Source: Dysgonomonas sp. UBA7710 (GTDB lineage: Bacteria; Bacteroidota; Bacteroidia; Bacteroidales; Dysgonomonadaceae). From it: a stretch of DNA of 64,000 nt. Position numbers and translations under genes: made by a program. Positions 41,721 through 49,958 of this stretch are shown piece after piece. Below the pieces are notes generated by a model. That model did no database searches, was not told the origin of the DNA, and saw nothing but the letters and a program-made list of their open reading frames with translations. The stretch is from positions 301,514 to 365,513 of the forward strand of contig NZ_DLFW01000002.1 in the NCBI RefSeq assembly GCF_002482385.1, read 5' to 3'. Within the stretch, counting starts at the first letter, position 1; every line of letters begins with the position of its first letter.

Positions 41721-42254
41721 ATCGTATTTTCGTGCTTTACCATCTTCTACTGAAATTACCAGTTTATCCTTACCATAGATAAAATCTTCTCTTTCCAGCT
41801 TAGGCTTTACCAAAAGTTTTGATTTAGTCAGGAAAATCGCTTCTTTAGGACAGGCATCTTCGCATAGTCCGCAGAAAATGCAGCGCAGCATATTGATTTC
41901 ATATGTAGCGGCATATTTTTCTTCCCGGTAAAGATGTTCCTCGCCTTTCTTACGTTCCGCAGCTACCATTGTAATAGCTTCGGCCGGGCAAGCCAGAGCG
42001 CATAGTCCGCAGGCAGTACAGCGTTCGCGTCCCTGATCGTCACGCATCAGTACATGCTGGCCGCGATATACAGGGCTGAATTCACGTTGCTGCTCGGGAT
42101 ACTGGATCGTGTTTTTCTTTTTAAAGAAATGTTTAATCGTAATCCACATCCCTTGCACAATAGCAGGCAAATAAATGCTCTCGATAAAAGTCATTTTTTT
42201 ATCGGTAACTTCTACTTTTTTGCCTGATAACGATATATCTTTTATTGATGACAT
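41718..42254 (-). CDS. nuoI: NADH-quinone oxidoreductase subunit I (ferredoxin-like)
   Basis: 178 residues. Two [4Fe-4S] motifs, CTACGLCALACPAEAI (about 81-96) and CIFCGLCEDACPKEAI (about 126-141), hold clusters N6a and N6b that pass electrons toward the quinone site. An N-terminal amphipathic helix (AIVQGMWITIKHFFKK) docks on the membrane arm. The stop codon TAG (41720-41718) coincides with the end of a GC-rich dispersed repeat, so the last bases may have been shaped by repeat insertion. Confidence 0.96.
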   Translation of the reverse strand: MSSIKDISLSGKKVEVTDKKMTFIESIYLPAIVQGMWITIKHFFKKKNTIQYPEQQREFSPVYRGQHVLMRDDQGRERCTACGLCALACPAEAITMVAAERKKGEEHLYREEKYAATYEINMLRCIFCGLCEDACPKEAIFLTKSKLLVKPKLEREDFIYGKDKLVISVEDGKARKYD

Positions 42255-42270
42255 CTCAAATCCTTATTTT

Positions 42271-43314
42271 TTATTTAAAAATCAGAATAGCAATTCCTAC
42301 AAGGAAGATATTCACTATAGCCAGCGGGAATAACATTTTCCATCCCAGTTTCATTAGCTGGTCGTATCTGAATCTTGGTATTGTCCAGCGTACCCACATA
42401 TAGAAGAATATGAAGAATGTTGTTTTTGCCAACAGAGACAAAACACCAATAGCATTTGCTATATTTACTCCCCAGTTTTCGTTTACCCAGTCTATACCCG
42501 GATAGTTGTATCCTCCGAAGAAAAGCACCGATATGAATGCAGAAGAGAAGAACATACTCGCATATTCCGAGAACATGAAGAATCCCATACCCAACGATGA
42601 GTATTCGGTATGGTGACCGTTTACCAACTCCGACTCACACTCGGCAAGGTCGAACGGTGTACGGTTACATTCTGCAAAAGAACATACAAGGAAGATAATA
42701 AAGGTCAGAGGCTGATAGATGACATTCCATTGCATTCCGTGCCATCCGCTTTGTTGTTGCGAGATTTCTACGAGGCTGAGCGAACCGGTCATCATCACAA
42801 GGGCAATGATAGACAATCCCATCGCTATTTCATATGAAATCATCTGGGCACCTGCACGGATACTTCCCATAAGCGAATATTTGTTGTTAGACGCCCAACC
42901 ACCGATTACCACACCGTAAACGCTGGTGGATAATACGGCTACAATGTAGAGTACGGCTACATTCACATCTCCAATGTAACCCATTACTTCACCATAGCCC
43001 GGTATAACGAACTTTTCAGCCCAGGGAATTACGGCAACACCTAACAAAGATACGGACATCGCAATGGCAGGTGCCACAACAAAAAGTATCTTATTGGGCG
43101 TGTTTGGCATAAACTCTTCTTTCGAAAAAAGTTTCGCTCCGTCGCAAATAGGTTGCAATAATCCAAATGGCCCCGCACGGTTAGGTCCGTAACGGTCTTG
43201 CAGGAATCCGGCGACTTTTCGTTCAGCATACGTGGAATACAATGCAAACAGCATTGTTACCGCAAATACAAGGACGATAAAGATTAATTTTTCTAAAATA
43301 AATGCAACTTCCAT
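42271..43314 (-). CDS. nuoH: NADH-quinone oxidoreductase subunit H
   Basis: 347 residues from the ATG at 43314. A TTG-initiated extension from 43338 would run through an octamer repeat and is not needed. Eight or so membrane helices; the subunit lines the quinone chamber. Markers: YAERKVAGFLQDRYGPNRAG, QMISYEIAMGLSI and the loop CNRTPFDLAECESELV. It joins the peripheral to the membrane arm. The 88-base gap to nuoG upstream is filled by 8-base repeats forming an inverted pair. Confidence 0.96.
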   Translation of the reverse strand: MEVAFILEKLIFIVLVFAVTMLFALYSTYAERKVAGFLQDRYGPNRAGPFGLLQPICDGAKLFSKEEFMPNTPNKILFVVAPAIAMSVSLLGVAVIPWAEKFVIPGYGEVMGYIGDVNVAVLYIVAVLSTSVYGVVIGGWASNNKYSLMGSIRAGAQMISYEIAMGLSIIALVMMTGSLSLVEISQQQSGWHGMQWNVIYQPLTFIIFLVCSFAECNRTPFDLAECESELVNGHHTEYSSLGMGFFMFSEYASMFFSSAFISVLFFGGYNYPGIDWVNENWGVNIANAIGVLSLLAKTTFFIFFYMWVRWTIPRFRYDQLMKLGWKMLFPLAIVNIFLVGIAILIFK

Positions 43315-43322
43315 AATTATTA

Positions 43323-43399
43323 GTTGACGAGTTAACAAGTAAACGAGTAGACGAGTTTCAAGAAAAAACTTGTATCTCGTATCTTGTTTACTTGTATCT
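43323..43399. repeat. Octamer tandem arrays as an inverted pair (nuoG-nuoH gap)
   Basis: Five perfect-period words, including GTTGACGA, GTTAACAA, GTAAACGA and GTAGACGA, run from 43323 to 43362. An A6 spacer follows, then complementary words (TTGTATC, TCGTATC, TTGTTTAC) to 43399. GTAAAC (43339-43344) pairs with GTTTAC (43386-43391) and CAAG (43359-43362) with CTTG (43369-43372), giving an imperfect hairpin with arms of about 24 bases. The same words occur at 60907-60950. Confidence 0.78.
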
Positions 43400-43402
43400 A
43401 TT

Positions 43403-44449
43403 TCATTCTTCTTTTGTTTTCTCTATAGCTTCTTTTTCCTTTTCATCATAAGGCGAACCGGACATACTTATTTTCTTCCGGTCTTCATCCCTGCCTTCGA
43501 GTACAAGCTCCTCGGTTTCAATTTTTACCTTTTTCAGATGAGTGGTATAGTTATTGACATTGATTACAGATGGCTTCTCAAACTTACGAGGGCCTTCCAC
43601 AATCCAGTCTTCTACATTCTTATGTTCGAAACGGCATTCGTTGCAGATGAAATCCTCTACCTCATGCCATTCATCCTTGCGTGCAGTAACACGCTGAACG
43701 GTATCCCCGAACATCCATAATGTGACTTTACCCGAACATTTGGTGCAATGACGATGCGCGTTGAACGGTTTGTTGAACCATACACGCGATTTGAAGCGGA
43801 ATGTTTTATCAGTCAGTGCCCCTACAGGACATACGTCGATTACATTTCCCGAAAAGTCATTGTCTATTGCCCGCTCTATATAAGTGGATATCTCTGCATG
43901 ATCGCCACGTCCGACTACACCATGAACACGTTCGGGAGTTAGCTGGTCGGCTAGTTTTACACAGCGGTAGCATAGAATACAACGGTTCATGTGCAATTGT
44001 ATATACGGGCCGATATTTTCGGGTTCGAAAGTACGTTTTTCTTCTATATAGCGCGATTTGAAGTTTCCGTTGCCATATGCGAGATTTTGCAGATCACATT
44101 CTCCGGCCTGGTCGCAAACAGGACAGTCGAGCGGATGGTTGATTAACAGAAACTCGGTAACAGCCTGACGGGCTTCCAATGCACGTCGCGAATCGGCACT
44201 AAGTACTTCCATTCCATCCTGTACGGCAGTAACGCATGATGGTTGAAGTTTTGGCATAGGACGGGGATCTCTCTCGCTGCCTTTGCTTATTTCCACTAAG
44301 CAACAGCGGCATTTACCACCGCAATCTTCTAGTTTGGAATAATAACACATAGTAGGAGGAACGCTGGCTCCGCCAATCATGCGTGCAGCTTGCAGGACGG
44401 TAGTCCCGGCTTCAACCTCTATTGTATGTCCATCTATTGTAATTTTCAT
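43403..44449 (-). CDS. nuoG: NADH-quinone oxidoreductase subunit G, short form
   Basis: 348 residues, far shorter than the roughly 900 of Escherichia coli NuoG. The N-terminal [2Fe-2S] domain (MCYYSKLEDCGGKCRCC), the His/Cys cluster N5 motif (HPLDCPVCDQAGECDLQ) and the N4 pair (CILCYRCVK ... DVCPVGAL) are complete. The molybdopterin-oxidoreductase-like part is cut to a small domain with a CTKC...CNEC set that could bind one more cluster. Short NuoG forms are known in Bacteroidota, so this is probably a natural variant. The charged C-terminal tail is Glu/Lys-rich. Confidence 0.92.
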   Translation of the reverse strand: MKITIDGHTIEVEAGTTVLQAARMIGGASVPPTMCYYSKLEDCGGKCRCCLVEISKGSERDPRPMPKLQPSCVTAVQDGMEVLSADSRRALEARQAVTEFLLINHPLDCPVCDQAGECDLQNLAYGNGNFKSRYIEEKRTFEPENIGPYIQLHMNRCILCYRCVKLADQLTPERVHGVVGRGDHAEISTYIERAIDNDFSGNVIDVCPVGALTDKTFRFKSRVWFNKPFNAHRHCTKCSGKVTLWMFGDTVQRVTARKDEWHEVEDFICNECRFEHKNVEDWIVEGPRKFEKPSVINVNNYTTHLKKVKIETEELVLEGRDEDRKKISMSGSPYDEKEKEAIEKTKEE

Positions 44450-44453
44450 TTTC

Positions 44454-44555
44454 TTAGCTGTTAGCCTTTAGCTTATAGCTATTAGCATTTTTAGAATAAT
44501 ATATATATAATGACAATCCGTTTTGCTAACAGCTAAAGGCTACTGGCTAACGGCT
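44454..44555. repeat. GCTAA-type heptamer arrays as an inverted pair (nuoF-nuoG gap)
   Basis: Array 1 (44454-44488) and array 2 (44524-44555) consist of 7-base words (GCTAACA, GCTAAAG, GCTATAA, GCTAACG) in opposite orientation. TTAGCTGTTAGC (44454-44465) and GCTAACAGCTAA (44525-44536) form a perfect 12-bp inverted repeat. Array 2 overlaps the 3' end of nuoF: its last codons (PLASSL and stop) are read from the array. Confidence 0.85.
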
Positions 44556-45906
44556 TCAATAAATGACGGACTTTTTCCATCGGTTCATTCACAAAATGGT
44601 TCCTGTCCTTAATCTTTTCAGGGAAACGGACATGATATTCGAATTCTTCGCGGAAATGACGTATCGCAGCAGCCACAGGCCACGATGCGGCATCACCCAG
44701 CGGGCATATCGTATTTCCTTCTATTTTGCTTTGTATGCTCCACAGAAGGTCTATGTCTTCTTCGCGGCCGAAACCGGTTTCGATACGGTGAAGTATTTTA
44801 TCCATCCATCCTGTACCTTCGCGGCAAGGAGAACATTGTCCGCAACTTTCGTGATGGAAGAAACGGGAAAAATTCCAAGTATTGCGAACGATACAGGCTG
44901 TATCGTTATATACGATAAATCCTCCTGAGCCCAGTGACGAACCTGTTACAAATCCACCATCGGAAAGAGATTCGTATGATAAGAGACGGTCTTCTCCGTT
45001 TGCTGTTTTGAATATGTATTGAGGAGGCAGAATCGGTACGGAGCATCCGCCCGGGATAACAGCCTTGAGAGGACGGTCGTCCAACATACCACCACAATAT
45101 TCATCCGAATTGAAAAACTCGTCGACGGACATGCCCAATTCTATTTCGTATACTCCCGGATTTTTGATATGTCCCGAAGCTGACATTAGTTTTGTGCCGG
45201 TCGATCTGCCGACTCCGATTTTTGCATATTCTTCACCGCCATTATTTATGATCCATGAAACGGTAGAGATAGATTCTACGTTATTTACTACCGTAGGTTC
45301 GTTCCAAAGTCCGCTTACAGCAGGGAACGGCGGTTTGATACGGGGATTACCCCGTTTACCTTCGAGAGATTCTATCAGTGCGGTTTCTTCTCCGCAGATA
45401 TAGGCTCCTGCACCGCAATGTACATAGAGGTCCAGGTCATATCCCGTACCCAATATATTCTTACCCAGCCAACCGTTGGCATAGGCTTCTTTTATAGCTT
45501 TTTCCAGAATCTTGAATATCCACATGTATTCTCCGCGGATATAGATATATGAGAGATTTGCTTCCAAAGCATAGCTGGAAACAATAGCGCCTTCGATAAG
45601 CAAGTGAGGAATGTGATGCATCAGGAAACGGTCTTTGAATGTACCCGGTTCCGATTCGTCGGCGTTTACTACCAGATGGCGTGGCTTTCCCGACTTTTTG
45701 TCGATAAAGCTCCACTTCATACCCATAGGGAAACCGGCTCCTCCGCGACCACGCATGCCTGAAGTCTTCACCTGTTCAACAACTTCGTCGGGAGTCATTG
45801 TTTTCAGAGCTTTTTCTACAGATGCATAACCGCCGTTTTTGCGATAAACCTCGTATTCCTGTATTCCGGGAATATCTAATTTCTCAAATAATATCTTTCT
45901 AGCCAT
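44533..45906 (-). CDS. nuoF: NADH-quinone oxidoreductase subunit F
   Basis: 457 residues. The NADH-oxidising flavoprotein: GRGGAGFPMGMKWS (about 52-65) and the GAGAYICGEETALIESLEG segment (about 165-183) bind FMN and NADH, and the cluster N3 motif is ESCGQCSPCREGTGW (about 353-367) with a fourth Cys in TICPLGDAA. It starts 5 bases after nuoE. The last six residues (PLASSL) are encoded by a GCTA-type heptamer repeat, so the natural C-terminus may have been replaced or extended by repeat invasion. Confidence 0.97.
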   Translation of the reverse strand: MARKILFEKLDIPGIQEYEVYRKNGGYASVEKALKTMTPDEVVEQVKTSGMRGRGGAGFPMGMKWSFIDKKSGKPRHLVVNADESEPGTFKDRFLMHHIPHLLIEGAIVSSYALEANLSYIYIRGEYMWIFKILEKAIKEAYANGWLGKNILGTGYDLDLYVHCGAGAYICGEETALIESLEGKRGNPRIKPPFPAVSGLWNEPTVVNNVESISTVSWIINNGGEEYAKIGVGRSTGTKLMSASGHIKNPGVYEIELGMSVDEFFNSDEYCGGMLDDRPLKAVIPGGCSVPILPPQYIFKTANGEDRLLSYESLSDGGFVTGSSLGSGGFIVYNDTACIVRNTWNFSRFFHHESCGQCSPCREGTGWMDKILHRIETGFGREEDIDLLWSIQSKIEGNTICPLGDAASWPVAAAIRHFREEFEYHVRFPEKIKDRNHFVNEPMEKVRHLLKPLASSL

Positions 45907-45911
45907 CGCAA

Positions 45912-46439
45912 TTAATATAGGTTTACTTTTCCTTCTTTACAATCTTCTATGAGGGTATCTATCTTATCCTTTGTCAGGTTTTCGTGATAGTTGTCTCCCA
46001 ATTGAAGCATAGGTCCATAGCCACATGCGCCGAGACACTCTACACCCACAACACTGAACATACCGTCGGGGGTAATTTCTCCCTGTTTAACTCCGAGTTT
46101 CCGGCAGGTATAGTCCATCAGGTCTTCTCCTCCCCGTAATCCACAACAAGCGGTACGGCAGAACTCGAACATATATTTTGCTACCGGTTTCTGATTGAAC
46201 ATTGTGTAAAATGTCACAACTTCATACACTTCGATAGGAGTGATTTCTAAAATTTCGGCTACCTTATCCATGAGTTCGAGGCTCAGCCAGTTGTCGTGAG
46301 CATCTTGTACTGCATGCAGGACGGGTAGTAGCGCCGATTTTTTCTTGTCGGCGGGATAATGGCTCAATAGTTCATTGATGCGTGCCATCAATTCTTCCGA
46401 CATATTTATTATTTGTTTGTAATCTCTTACTTGTTCCAT
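45912..46439 (-). CDS. nuoE: NADH-quinone oxidoreductase subunit E
   Basis: 175 residues. A thioredoxin-like [2Fe-2S] protein (cluster N1a), with cysteines in FCRTACCGLRGG and VECLGACGYGPM; the latter pair is followed by MLQLGDNYHENLT. The N-terminal helical part (LSHYPADKKKSALLPVL and YEVVTFYTMFNQKP) is typical. Its start codon is immediately preceded by GCTA-type heptamer repeats (46446-46481), which therefore form its translation leader. Confidence 0.96.
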   Translation of the reverse strand: MEQVRDYKQIINMSEELMARINELLSHYPADKKKSALLPVLHAVQDAHDNWLSLELMDKVAEILEITPIEVYEVVTFYTMFNQKPVAKYMFEFCRTACCGLRGGEDLMDYTCRKLGVKQGEITPDGMFSVVGVECLGACGYGPMLQLGDNYHENLTKDKIDTLIEDCKEGKVNLY

Positions 46440-46445
46440 TGTTTT

Positions 46446-46535
46446 TAGCTGTTAGCTGTTAGCCTTTAGCTATTAGCTTTTTTATATTATTATATTCAAT
46501 TGGCACATTGGTACATTCTCATATTGGCATATTAG
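46446..46535. repeat. Heptamer then octamer arrays (nuoD-nuoE gap)
   Basis: 46446-46481 holds GCTAACA/GCTAAAG/GCTAATA words (read on the minus strand). 46497-46535 holds 8-base words such as CCAATATG, CCAATGTG and CTAATATG, the family also seen upstream of trmD. Together they occupy most of the 97-base gap, starting 6 bases above the nuoE start codon and ending one base below the nuoD stop. Confidence 0.82.
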
Positions 46536-46536
46536 A

Positions 46537-47772
46537 TTATGCATCTAATTCTCCGGCAATAACATTTATACTAGAAAGGGTTGCAACAGCATCCGAAAAT
46601 AGTCCGCCTTTTATCATTTCAGGAAATGCCTGATAATAAATAAAGCATGGCCTGCGGAAATGAACCCTATATGGTACACGTGAACCGTCTGTGACTATGT
46701 ACACTCCCAATTCGCCGTTTGCTCCTTCTACCGAGTGGTACACTTCGGTAACCGGAACAGGCACTTCGCCCATTACGATTTTAAAGTGCTGTATCAGTGC
46801 TTCCATTTCGGTATATACTTCTTCTTTCGGCGGAAGATAATAATCCGGTACATCGGCATGATATAGGCCTTCAGGCATATTGTCACGAGCCTGACGGATT
46901 ATTTTCAGACTTTCTTTTATTTCAGCAGCGCGTACACACCAACGGTCGTAAGTGTCTCCCGACTCACCGACAGGAACTGTGAAATCGAAATCTTCGTATG
47001 AACTGTAAGGTTTTGCCACCCGTACATCATAGTCGATGCCGGTAGCACGGAGATTAGGACCAGTGAAGCCGTAATTCATTGCTTTTTCGGCCGAAATTGA
47101 ACCTACCCCCACGATACGATCCATAAATATGCGATTGCGAACGAAAAGCGCTTCCAGTTGCCCCCATGCCTTAGGGAAGCCTTCAAGGAATTCATCCAGT
47201 TTGCGCCATGCCGCCTCACTCCAGTCACGCTCAAAACCTCCGATACGCCCCATATTAGTGGTTAGGCGGGCTCCACAGATTTCTTCGTAGATTTCATATG
47301 CGAGTTCGCGGTATTTCATTACATACAGGAAAGGAGTATATGCACCCAGATCGACACCTAATATAGAATTACATATAAGATGGTCTGTAATACGCGCCAG
47401 TTCCATAACTATGACACGCATATATTGCGCACGCTTGGGTACTTCCACTCCCAACGCTTTTTCTACTGTCATCCACCATGCCATGTTATTAATGGGAGCG
47501 GAACAATAATTGAGCCGGTCGGTAAGTGTTGTGATCTGATAGAACGTCCTGCGTTCCGCAATCTTTTCAAAGGCACGATGAATGTATCCGATGGTAGTAT
47601 CTGCATCCAGAATGCGTTCGCCATCCATCAGCAGTATATTCTGGAATACACCATGGGTAGACGGGTGAGTAGGGCCGAAGTTTAATATATTCAACTCTCT
47701 TCCGTCATCGAACTTTTGTTCTCTTACTATTTTCGCAAAGCGATGTTCGGGATTTATTAGTTGGTCTGACAT
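46537..47772 (-). CDS. nuoD: NADH-quinone oxidoreductase subunit D
   Basis: 411 residues. The hydrogenase-like 49 kDa subunit that forms the quinone site with NuoB. Conserved segments: NFGPTHPSTHGVFQNILLMDGE (quoted in part), YIHRAFEKIAE, RAQYMRVIVMELARI, TNMGRIGGFERD and a Tyr/His pair in the N-terminal region. It is separate from nuoC, 14 bases downstream of it. The C-terminus (NVIAGELDA) differs from the usual ...GEVDR ending but is of normal length. Confidence 0.96.
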   Translation of the reverse strand: MSDQLINPEHRFAKIVREQKFDDGRELNILNFGPTHPSTHGVFQNILLMDGERILDADTTIGYIHRAFEKIAERRTFYQITTLTDRLNYCSAPINNMAWWMTVEKALGVEVPKRAQYMRVIVMELARITDHLICNSILGVDLGAYTPFLYVMKYRELAYEIYEEICGARLTTNMGRIGGFERDWSEAAWRKLDEFLEGFPKAWGQLEALFVRNRIFMDRIVGVGSISAEKAMNYGFTGPNLRATGIDYDVRVAKPYSSYEDFDFTVPVGESGDTYDRWCVRAAEIKESLKIIRQARDNMPEGLYHADVPDYYLPPKEEVYTEMEALIQHFKIVMGEVPVPVTEVYHSVEGANGELGVYIVTDGSRVPYRVHFRRPCFIYYQAFPEMIKGGLFSDAVATLSSINVIAGELDA

Positions 47773-47786
47773 TTCCTTACTTTGCT

Positions 47787-48320
47787 TTATTTATTAGGTT
47801 CATAGTTGTTCGGTGTTCTACCGAAGAAACGGTCGTCTTTATCTGTACGGCCCGAATCTTCCAGAGGGAACTCTTTGCGCATAGGAAAGGAAACCATACC
47901 TTCGTCGTTCAGTATCCGTTTCAGGTTTGGATGTCCTTTGAATATGATGCCGTAAAAATCGTATGTTTCACGTTCCATCCAGTTGGCGGCAGCGAAAATT
48001 TCTACCATCGTATCCACTTCCGGTTTGTCTCCGTTCAGGTATGTCTTTATTCTTACCCTTACATTGTCTATCCAGTTGTGAAGCAGGTAAACTACTGCAA
48101 ACCGGGAATCTTTATCATTGTCGGGATAATGTATACCGCATAGGTCAGTCATGAAATTAAAGCGAAGCGTTTTGTCTTCTTTCATAAAACGGATTACGTC
48201 CTTAATAACAGCAGGTGTAGCTTCGAATACAAAAATATCGTGCTCCATTCTGAAGTTCAGGACCTCCGATCCGAACTTTTCACTTATCTTACTTTCAATA
48301 ACTGTAGTTTCAAGTGCCAT
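47787..48320 (-). CDS. nuoC: NADH-quinone oxidoreductase subunit C
   Basis: 177 residues. The 30 kDa subunit of the peripheral arm. Signature: AANWMERETYDFYGIIFKGHPNLKRIL (in part), with the C-terminal FPLEDSGR tail. It lies 9 bases after nuoB and 14 before nuoD. Confidence 0.95.
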   Translation of the reverse strand: MALETTVIESKISEKFGSEVLNFRMEHDIFVFEATPAVIKDVIRFMKEDKTLRFNFMTDLCGIHYPDNDKDSRFAVVYLLHNWIDNVRVRIKTYLNGDKPEVDTMVEIFAAANWMERETYDFYGIIFKGHPNLKRILNDEGMVSFPMRKEFPLEDSGRTDKDDRFFGRTPNNYEPNK

Positions 48321-48329
48321 TATGCCGAT

Positions 48330-48881
48330 TTATTCAAATTTATATGATTCAAGTAATTTATCGTATCTGTCCGAACCCCTGCGATGGATAGATTCATGTT
48401 TTACGAGCTCCTGTAACTGCATTACCCCATCCAGTATTTGTTCGGGGCGGGGCGGGCATCCGGGCACGTATACGTCTACCGGGATTACTTTATCTATACC
48501 CTGCAGTACCGAGTATGTGTCGAATATACCGCCTGAGGATGCACAAGCGCCTACGGCGATAACCCATTTGGGCTCGGCCATCTGTTCATATACATGACGG
48601 AGGATGGGGGCCATCTTTTTAGATATGGTTCCCATTACTAACAGCATATCAGCCTGACGCGGAGAAAAACTGTTCCGTTCGGCTCCGAACCGGCCCATGT
48701 CGTAGGTTGATGCCATTGTTGCCATAAACTCAATACCACAACAAGAAGTAGCAAAAGGCAGAGGCCATAATGAATTGGCTCGTGCCAGGCCTATGACATA
48801 ATCGAATTTTGTAGCAAAGAATCCATGCCCTGTGTATCCATCAGGAGCTGGTACTACATTTATATTAGAAGACTTGCTCAT
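48330..48881 (-). CDS. nuoB: NADH-quinone oxidoreductase subunit B
   Basis: 183 residues. Carries the terminal [4Fe-4S] cluster N2 next to the quinone site: the tandem Cys in ATSCCGIEFMAT (about 44-55), Cys in GACASSGG, and Cys in YVPGCPPRPEQIL (about 140-152). SLWPLPFAT and RQADMLLVMGTISKKM are typical. It follows nuoA after 106 bases, the only wide gap in the operon without an obvious repeat family. Confidence 0.97.
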   Translation of the reverse strand: MSKSSNINVVPAPDGYTGHGFFATKFDYVIGLARANSLWPLPFATSCCGIEFMATMASTYDMGRFGAERNSFSPRQADMLLVMGTISKKMAPILRHVYEQMAEPKWVIAVGACASSGGIFDTYSVLQGIDKVIPVDVYVPGCPPRPEQILDGVMQLQELVKHESIHRRGSDRYDKLLESYKFE

Positions 48882-48987
48882 ATTTCTTTTATATTAGAAT
48901 CTTAAAACCTTATTTATCCCTCTCTCTTGTGATAACAACGATCATGGATAATGGTTCTGGATTATAACTTTATATATCTTCTTTTAG

Positions 48988-49356
48988 TTATTTTTCCCAC
49001 TCTAAAGCTTTGCGCTTCACTATATACAGATAACCTACAAGTAGTAATGCAATGAATCCGCCCATTTTCAATAAACCATCCCATCCAATAGCCTTAAAGT
49101 TTACAGCCCAAGGGTACATGAACACGATTTCTATATCGAACAGAACAAAGAGTATCGCAACCAGAAAATACTTAATAGGGAAAGGTGAACGTGCATTGCC
49201 TATCGGATCGAGGCCGCATTCGAAATTTGCCTGCTTTCGTGCATTTTTACGTTTGGGCCCTAGCATATTCGATGCAAATACTGTAGCAAAGACAAATACG
49301 ACAGAAAAAGCTATCTGCATCAATATGGGTAAAAAATCGTATAGATTTGAACTCAT
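48988..49356 (-). CDS. nuoA: NADH-quinone oxidoreductase subunit A
   Basis: 122 residues from the ATG at 49356, preceded by AAAGAAAATT. An upstream in-frame ATG at 49509 would add 51 non-conserved residues and cross the promoter. Three membrane helices; conserved FECGLDPIGNARSPFPIKYFLVA (in part, with the loop Cys next to the quinone site) and FDIEIVFMYPWA. First gene of the operon. Confidence 0.95.
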   Translation of the reverse strand: MSSNLYDFLPILMQIAFSVVFVFATVFASNMLGPKRKNARKQANFECGLDPIGNARSPFPIKYFLVAILFVLFDIEIVFMYPWAVNFKAIGWDGLLKMGGFIALLLVGYLYIVKRKALEWEK

Positions 49357-49391
49357 AATTTTCTTTTTAACATACTTTGTTTTACAGGACA

Positions 49392-49399
49392 CAAATATA
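49392..49399 (-). promoter_or_regulatory. Putative -7 box TATATTTG of the nuo operon
   Basis: A perfect TAnnTTTG match on the minus strand, 36 bases above the nuoA start. The nearest TTTG (49414-49417) is only 14 bases away, so the -33 element is uncertain. Confidence 0.45.
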
Positions 49400-49890
49400 C
49401 TTTTTTTATTTGTCAAAAAAGAATAAAATGACTCATATATTTTATCGATATTGGTAATTAAATGCGCACTGGGACAAAAATATAGCATTTTGTTCAGTGT
49501 AGATTGCAAATTGCGTTTAAAGAGTTTTTTTTAGATGTGTTTTATAGATGTTGTTTATGATGTTTGGTTTTTTATAGTTTTGTTTTATGTTTTACTCTTT
49601 TTTATGTAATTATTTTCGATGAGTTTTGTTTGTAAGATTGGTTTAGGTGTAGTTCTTATGGATTATGTTTATCTGGGCATAGATGGATTTTATCAAATGT
49701 TAATTAAGATTTGGTTGGTGATTTTTCTCTGAGGATATTTTTTGTGAATATGTTTAATAACACATTTTCACAAATTAACTATTTTGTTTACATGCTTTTA
49801 TTTTTATAAATGTCATATTATTAGACCATTATAGTTTTGAGTGTAATGTTTAAATTTTAAAATATCTAAATTGTTAATTAACACTTTGTA
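49400..49890. other. T/G-rich divergent intergenic region (nuoA / susC)
   Basis: About 490 bases without a credible gene. The stretch 49520-49700 is strikingly rich in T and G and poor in C on the plus strand (repeated TTTTG, GTTTTTTAT words), and the remainder is AT-rich. It presumably holds promoters for both flanking operons. No tandem repeat family from the rest of the window is seen. Confidence 0.55.
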
Positions 49891-49922
49891 TTGTGTTTGT
49901 ATTATTTTCTCTTATACATTTG
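49891..49922 (+). promoter_or_regulatory. Putative promoter of susC/susD
   Basis: TACATTTG at 49915-49922 is a perfect -7 match. TTG at 49891-49893 lies 21 bases upstream. The susC start codon is at 49959. Confidence 0.5.
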
Positions 49923-49958
49923 CATATAAATGTGCTGAACCCTTAAATAAAAAAAACT

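Noticed and set aside
43403..44449. NuoG truncated by mutation
   Set aside because: No continuation of the molybdopterin domain is found in another frame, and short NuoG forms are usual in parts of the Bacteroidota.
48882..48987. Tandem array in the nuoA-nuoB gap
   Set aside because: A few GAT-containing words with loose 7-base spacing occur, but the register breaks after two or three units and no other locus shares them.
49357..49509. 51-residue N-terminal extension of NuoA
   Set aside because: It would cross the likely promoter and precede the normal NuoA start; no conserved sequence is seen.
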